Of a stretch of DNA of 6,100 bases, positions 5,446 through 6,100 are shown piece by piece. The notes under the pieces are model-generated. The model made no database searches, had not been told where the DNA came from, and saw only the letters and a program-made list of their open reading frames with translations. The position numbers and the translations under genes are program-made. Source of the stretch: Armatimonadota bacterium (GTDB taxonomy: Bacteria > Cloacimonadota > Cloacimonadia > Cloacimonadales > TCS61); NCBI GenBank assembly GCA_030612605.1, contig JAUWNO010000145.1, positions 1-6,100 of the forward strand, in the 5' to 3' direction. How positions within the stretch are numbered: the first letter of the stretch is position 1; each line of letters begins with the position of its first letter.

Positions 5446-6100
5446 ATGAGCATTGTTGAAAGAAGACAAAAAATTATATTAGAATTTGACTTTGCTGGAA
5501 AGATTTTTGCAGAAGAAGAAGAAGAAGAAGAAGCTCTAGTGGTTTCATTGAAGGACATCACAGAGCGCAAGCAGGCAGAGGAAACACAAAAAGTCTTATA
5601 CAACATTTCCAATGCTCTGAATACAACCGATAAAATGCGCGACCTTTTCAGCAAGATAAGAGAATACCTGGGAAATGTGATCGACACTACAAATTTCTAT
5701 GTTGCCTTATATGATGAGAAAACTGATATGATCTCTCTTCCTTTTGATGTTGATGAAAAAGATGATTTTGAAACTTTCCCTGCTGGTAAGACGCTTACTT
5801 CTCTGGTCATAAAAACAGGTAAACCATTATTTGCTAATAAACAATTACAAGATGAATTAAACAAACAAGGCAAAATTGACATCATTGGAACTCGTTCCGA
5901 AATCTGGCTGGGTGTTCCTCTAAAAGTTGAAAACAAAGTAATTGGTGTAATTGCAGTTCAAAGCTATGATGATCACAATCTTTATGCAGAGAAAGATATT
6001 AAAATTCTTACCTTTATTTCAGAAGAAATTGCTCTTGCCATCAAACATAAACAGGCGGAAGAACAGATGAAGAGAGATCTGAAAGAAAAAGAATTATTAT
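5446..6100 (+). CDS. GAF-containing sensor protein, N-terminal part (3' end outside window)
   Basis: The frame is open to the window end, giving 218 residues. ATG 5446 is the first possible start, because an in-frame TAA lies at 5440-5442; GAGGAG (5433-5438) sits 7 bases upstream. Residues 1-45 are not a full domain. They look like the last strands and exit of a PAS fold ('KIILEFDFAGKIF', seven glutamates, then 'EALVVSLKDITERKQAEE'). A GAF domain follows (about 50-205), nearly identical to that of the gene at 2466. The visible end 'LKEKELLL' is the kind of sequence that usually precedes an HWE/HisKA_2 kinase domain ('LLKEIHHRVKNN'), so a histidine kinase probably follows beyond the window. 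The half PAS at the start suggests this is the C-terminal half of a sensor kinase interrupted by the gene at 4367. Confidence 0.88.
   Translation, partial: MSIVERRQKIILEFDFAGKIFAEEEEEEEALVVSLKDITERKQAEETQKVLYNISNALNTTDKMRDLFSKIREYLGNVIDTTNFYVALYDEKTDMISLPFDVDEKDDFETFPAGKTLTSLVIKTGKPLFANKQLQDELNKQGKIDIIGTRSEIWLGVPLKVENKVIGVIAVQSYDDHNLYAEKDIKILTFISEEIALAIKHKQAEEQMKRDLKEKELL
5512..5532 (+). repeat. (GAA)7 trinucleotide repeat coding for seven glutamates
   Basis: Seven exact GAA codons in a row lie in the half-PAS region of the gene at 5446. Changes in copy number would keep the frame and only lengthen or shorten an acidic loop, so this would tune length rather than switch the gene on or off. 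Confidence 0.9.
5554..6044 (+). repeat. GAF-domain duplication, copy 2 (copy 1 at 3225-3715)
   Basis: Second copy of the linker-plus-GAF segment, in the same orientation as copy 1. The amino acid sequence is almost unchanged in the core, and most base differences are isolated substitutions. The two copies flank the sigma-54-like/GIY-YIG gene, so recombination between them would delete that gene and fuse the two sensor genes in frame. Confidence 0.93.

Noticed and set aside
4341..5475. Possible target-site duplication flanking the inserted gene (AGTGCGGTTGCTGGAAGAAA against the region at 5446-5475)
   Set aside because: By eye only about half the bases match (16 of 30), which is too weak to call a duplication.
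1..6100. CRISPR array, tRNA, rRNA or insertion sequence with terminal repeats
   Set aside because: No regularly spaced repeats, no cloverleaf or rRNA-like sequence and no transposase or terminal inverted repeats were seen.

Overview
The window is almost fully coding on the + strand, and every gene I can support reads left to right. It is AT-rich, with clear Shine-Dalgarno sequences before most starts. The genes are mostly environmental-sensing signal transduction proteins built from PAS, GAF, receiver (REC) and histidine kinase modules, joined by the usual 'DITERKQAEE' linkers. This points to a free-living or sediment/anaerobe-type bacterium with a large two-component repertoire. The phylum cannot be fixed from this sequence alone.

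Layout: (1) 3-452 is the C-terminal end of a PAS sensor protein that starts before the window. (2) 453-622 is a gap with a bulged hairpin next to the next gene's ribosome binding site. (3) 623-1831 is a complete PAS-HisKA-HATPase histidine kinase. It is followed at 1926-2372 by a stand-alone receiver protein of the Rcp1/CheY-like type, its likely phosphorylation partner. (4) 2385-2430 is an intergenic 13-bp perfect inverted repeat. Its loop carries a third, degenerate arm, so two hairpins are mutually exclusive. (5) 2466-4370 encodes REC-PAS-GAF-PAS-(half PAS), with no kinase domain. (6) 4367-5416 overlaps it by 4 bases and encodes a protein of a different kind. (7) 5446 to the window end begins with what looks like the missing second half of a PAS domain. 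A GAF domain follows that is about 95% identical in DNA to the GAF of the gene at 2466, and the gene runs off the window.

The most unusual item is the 349-residue protein at 4367-5416. Its middle resembles the C-terminal part of sigma-54 (RpoN): the end of the core-binding domain, the helix-turn-helix and an RpoN-box-like motif. The activator-interacting region I is absent. Its last 90 or so residues form an apparently complete GIY-YIG nuclease domain (GVY, YYG, conserved Arg, Glu and Asn). A sigma-54-type DNA-binding module joined to a GIY-YIG nuclease is an arrangement I do not recognise. The gene lies between the two halves of what looks like one PAS domain, as expected of a homing-endonuclease-like or mobile gene that invaded a sensor kinase gene. 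This reading comes from motif recognition by eye and needs profile searches to confirm it.

How the genes may work together: the kinase at 623 and the receiver at 1926 form a plausible two-component pair. The genes at 2466 and 5446 may once have been a single hybrid sensor kinase. The inserted gene could be a selfish element, or a regulator or nuclease aimed at sigma-54-type promoters.
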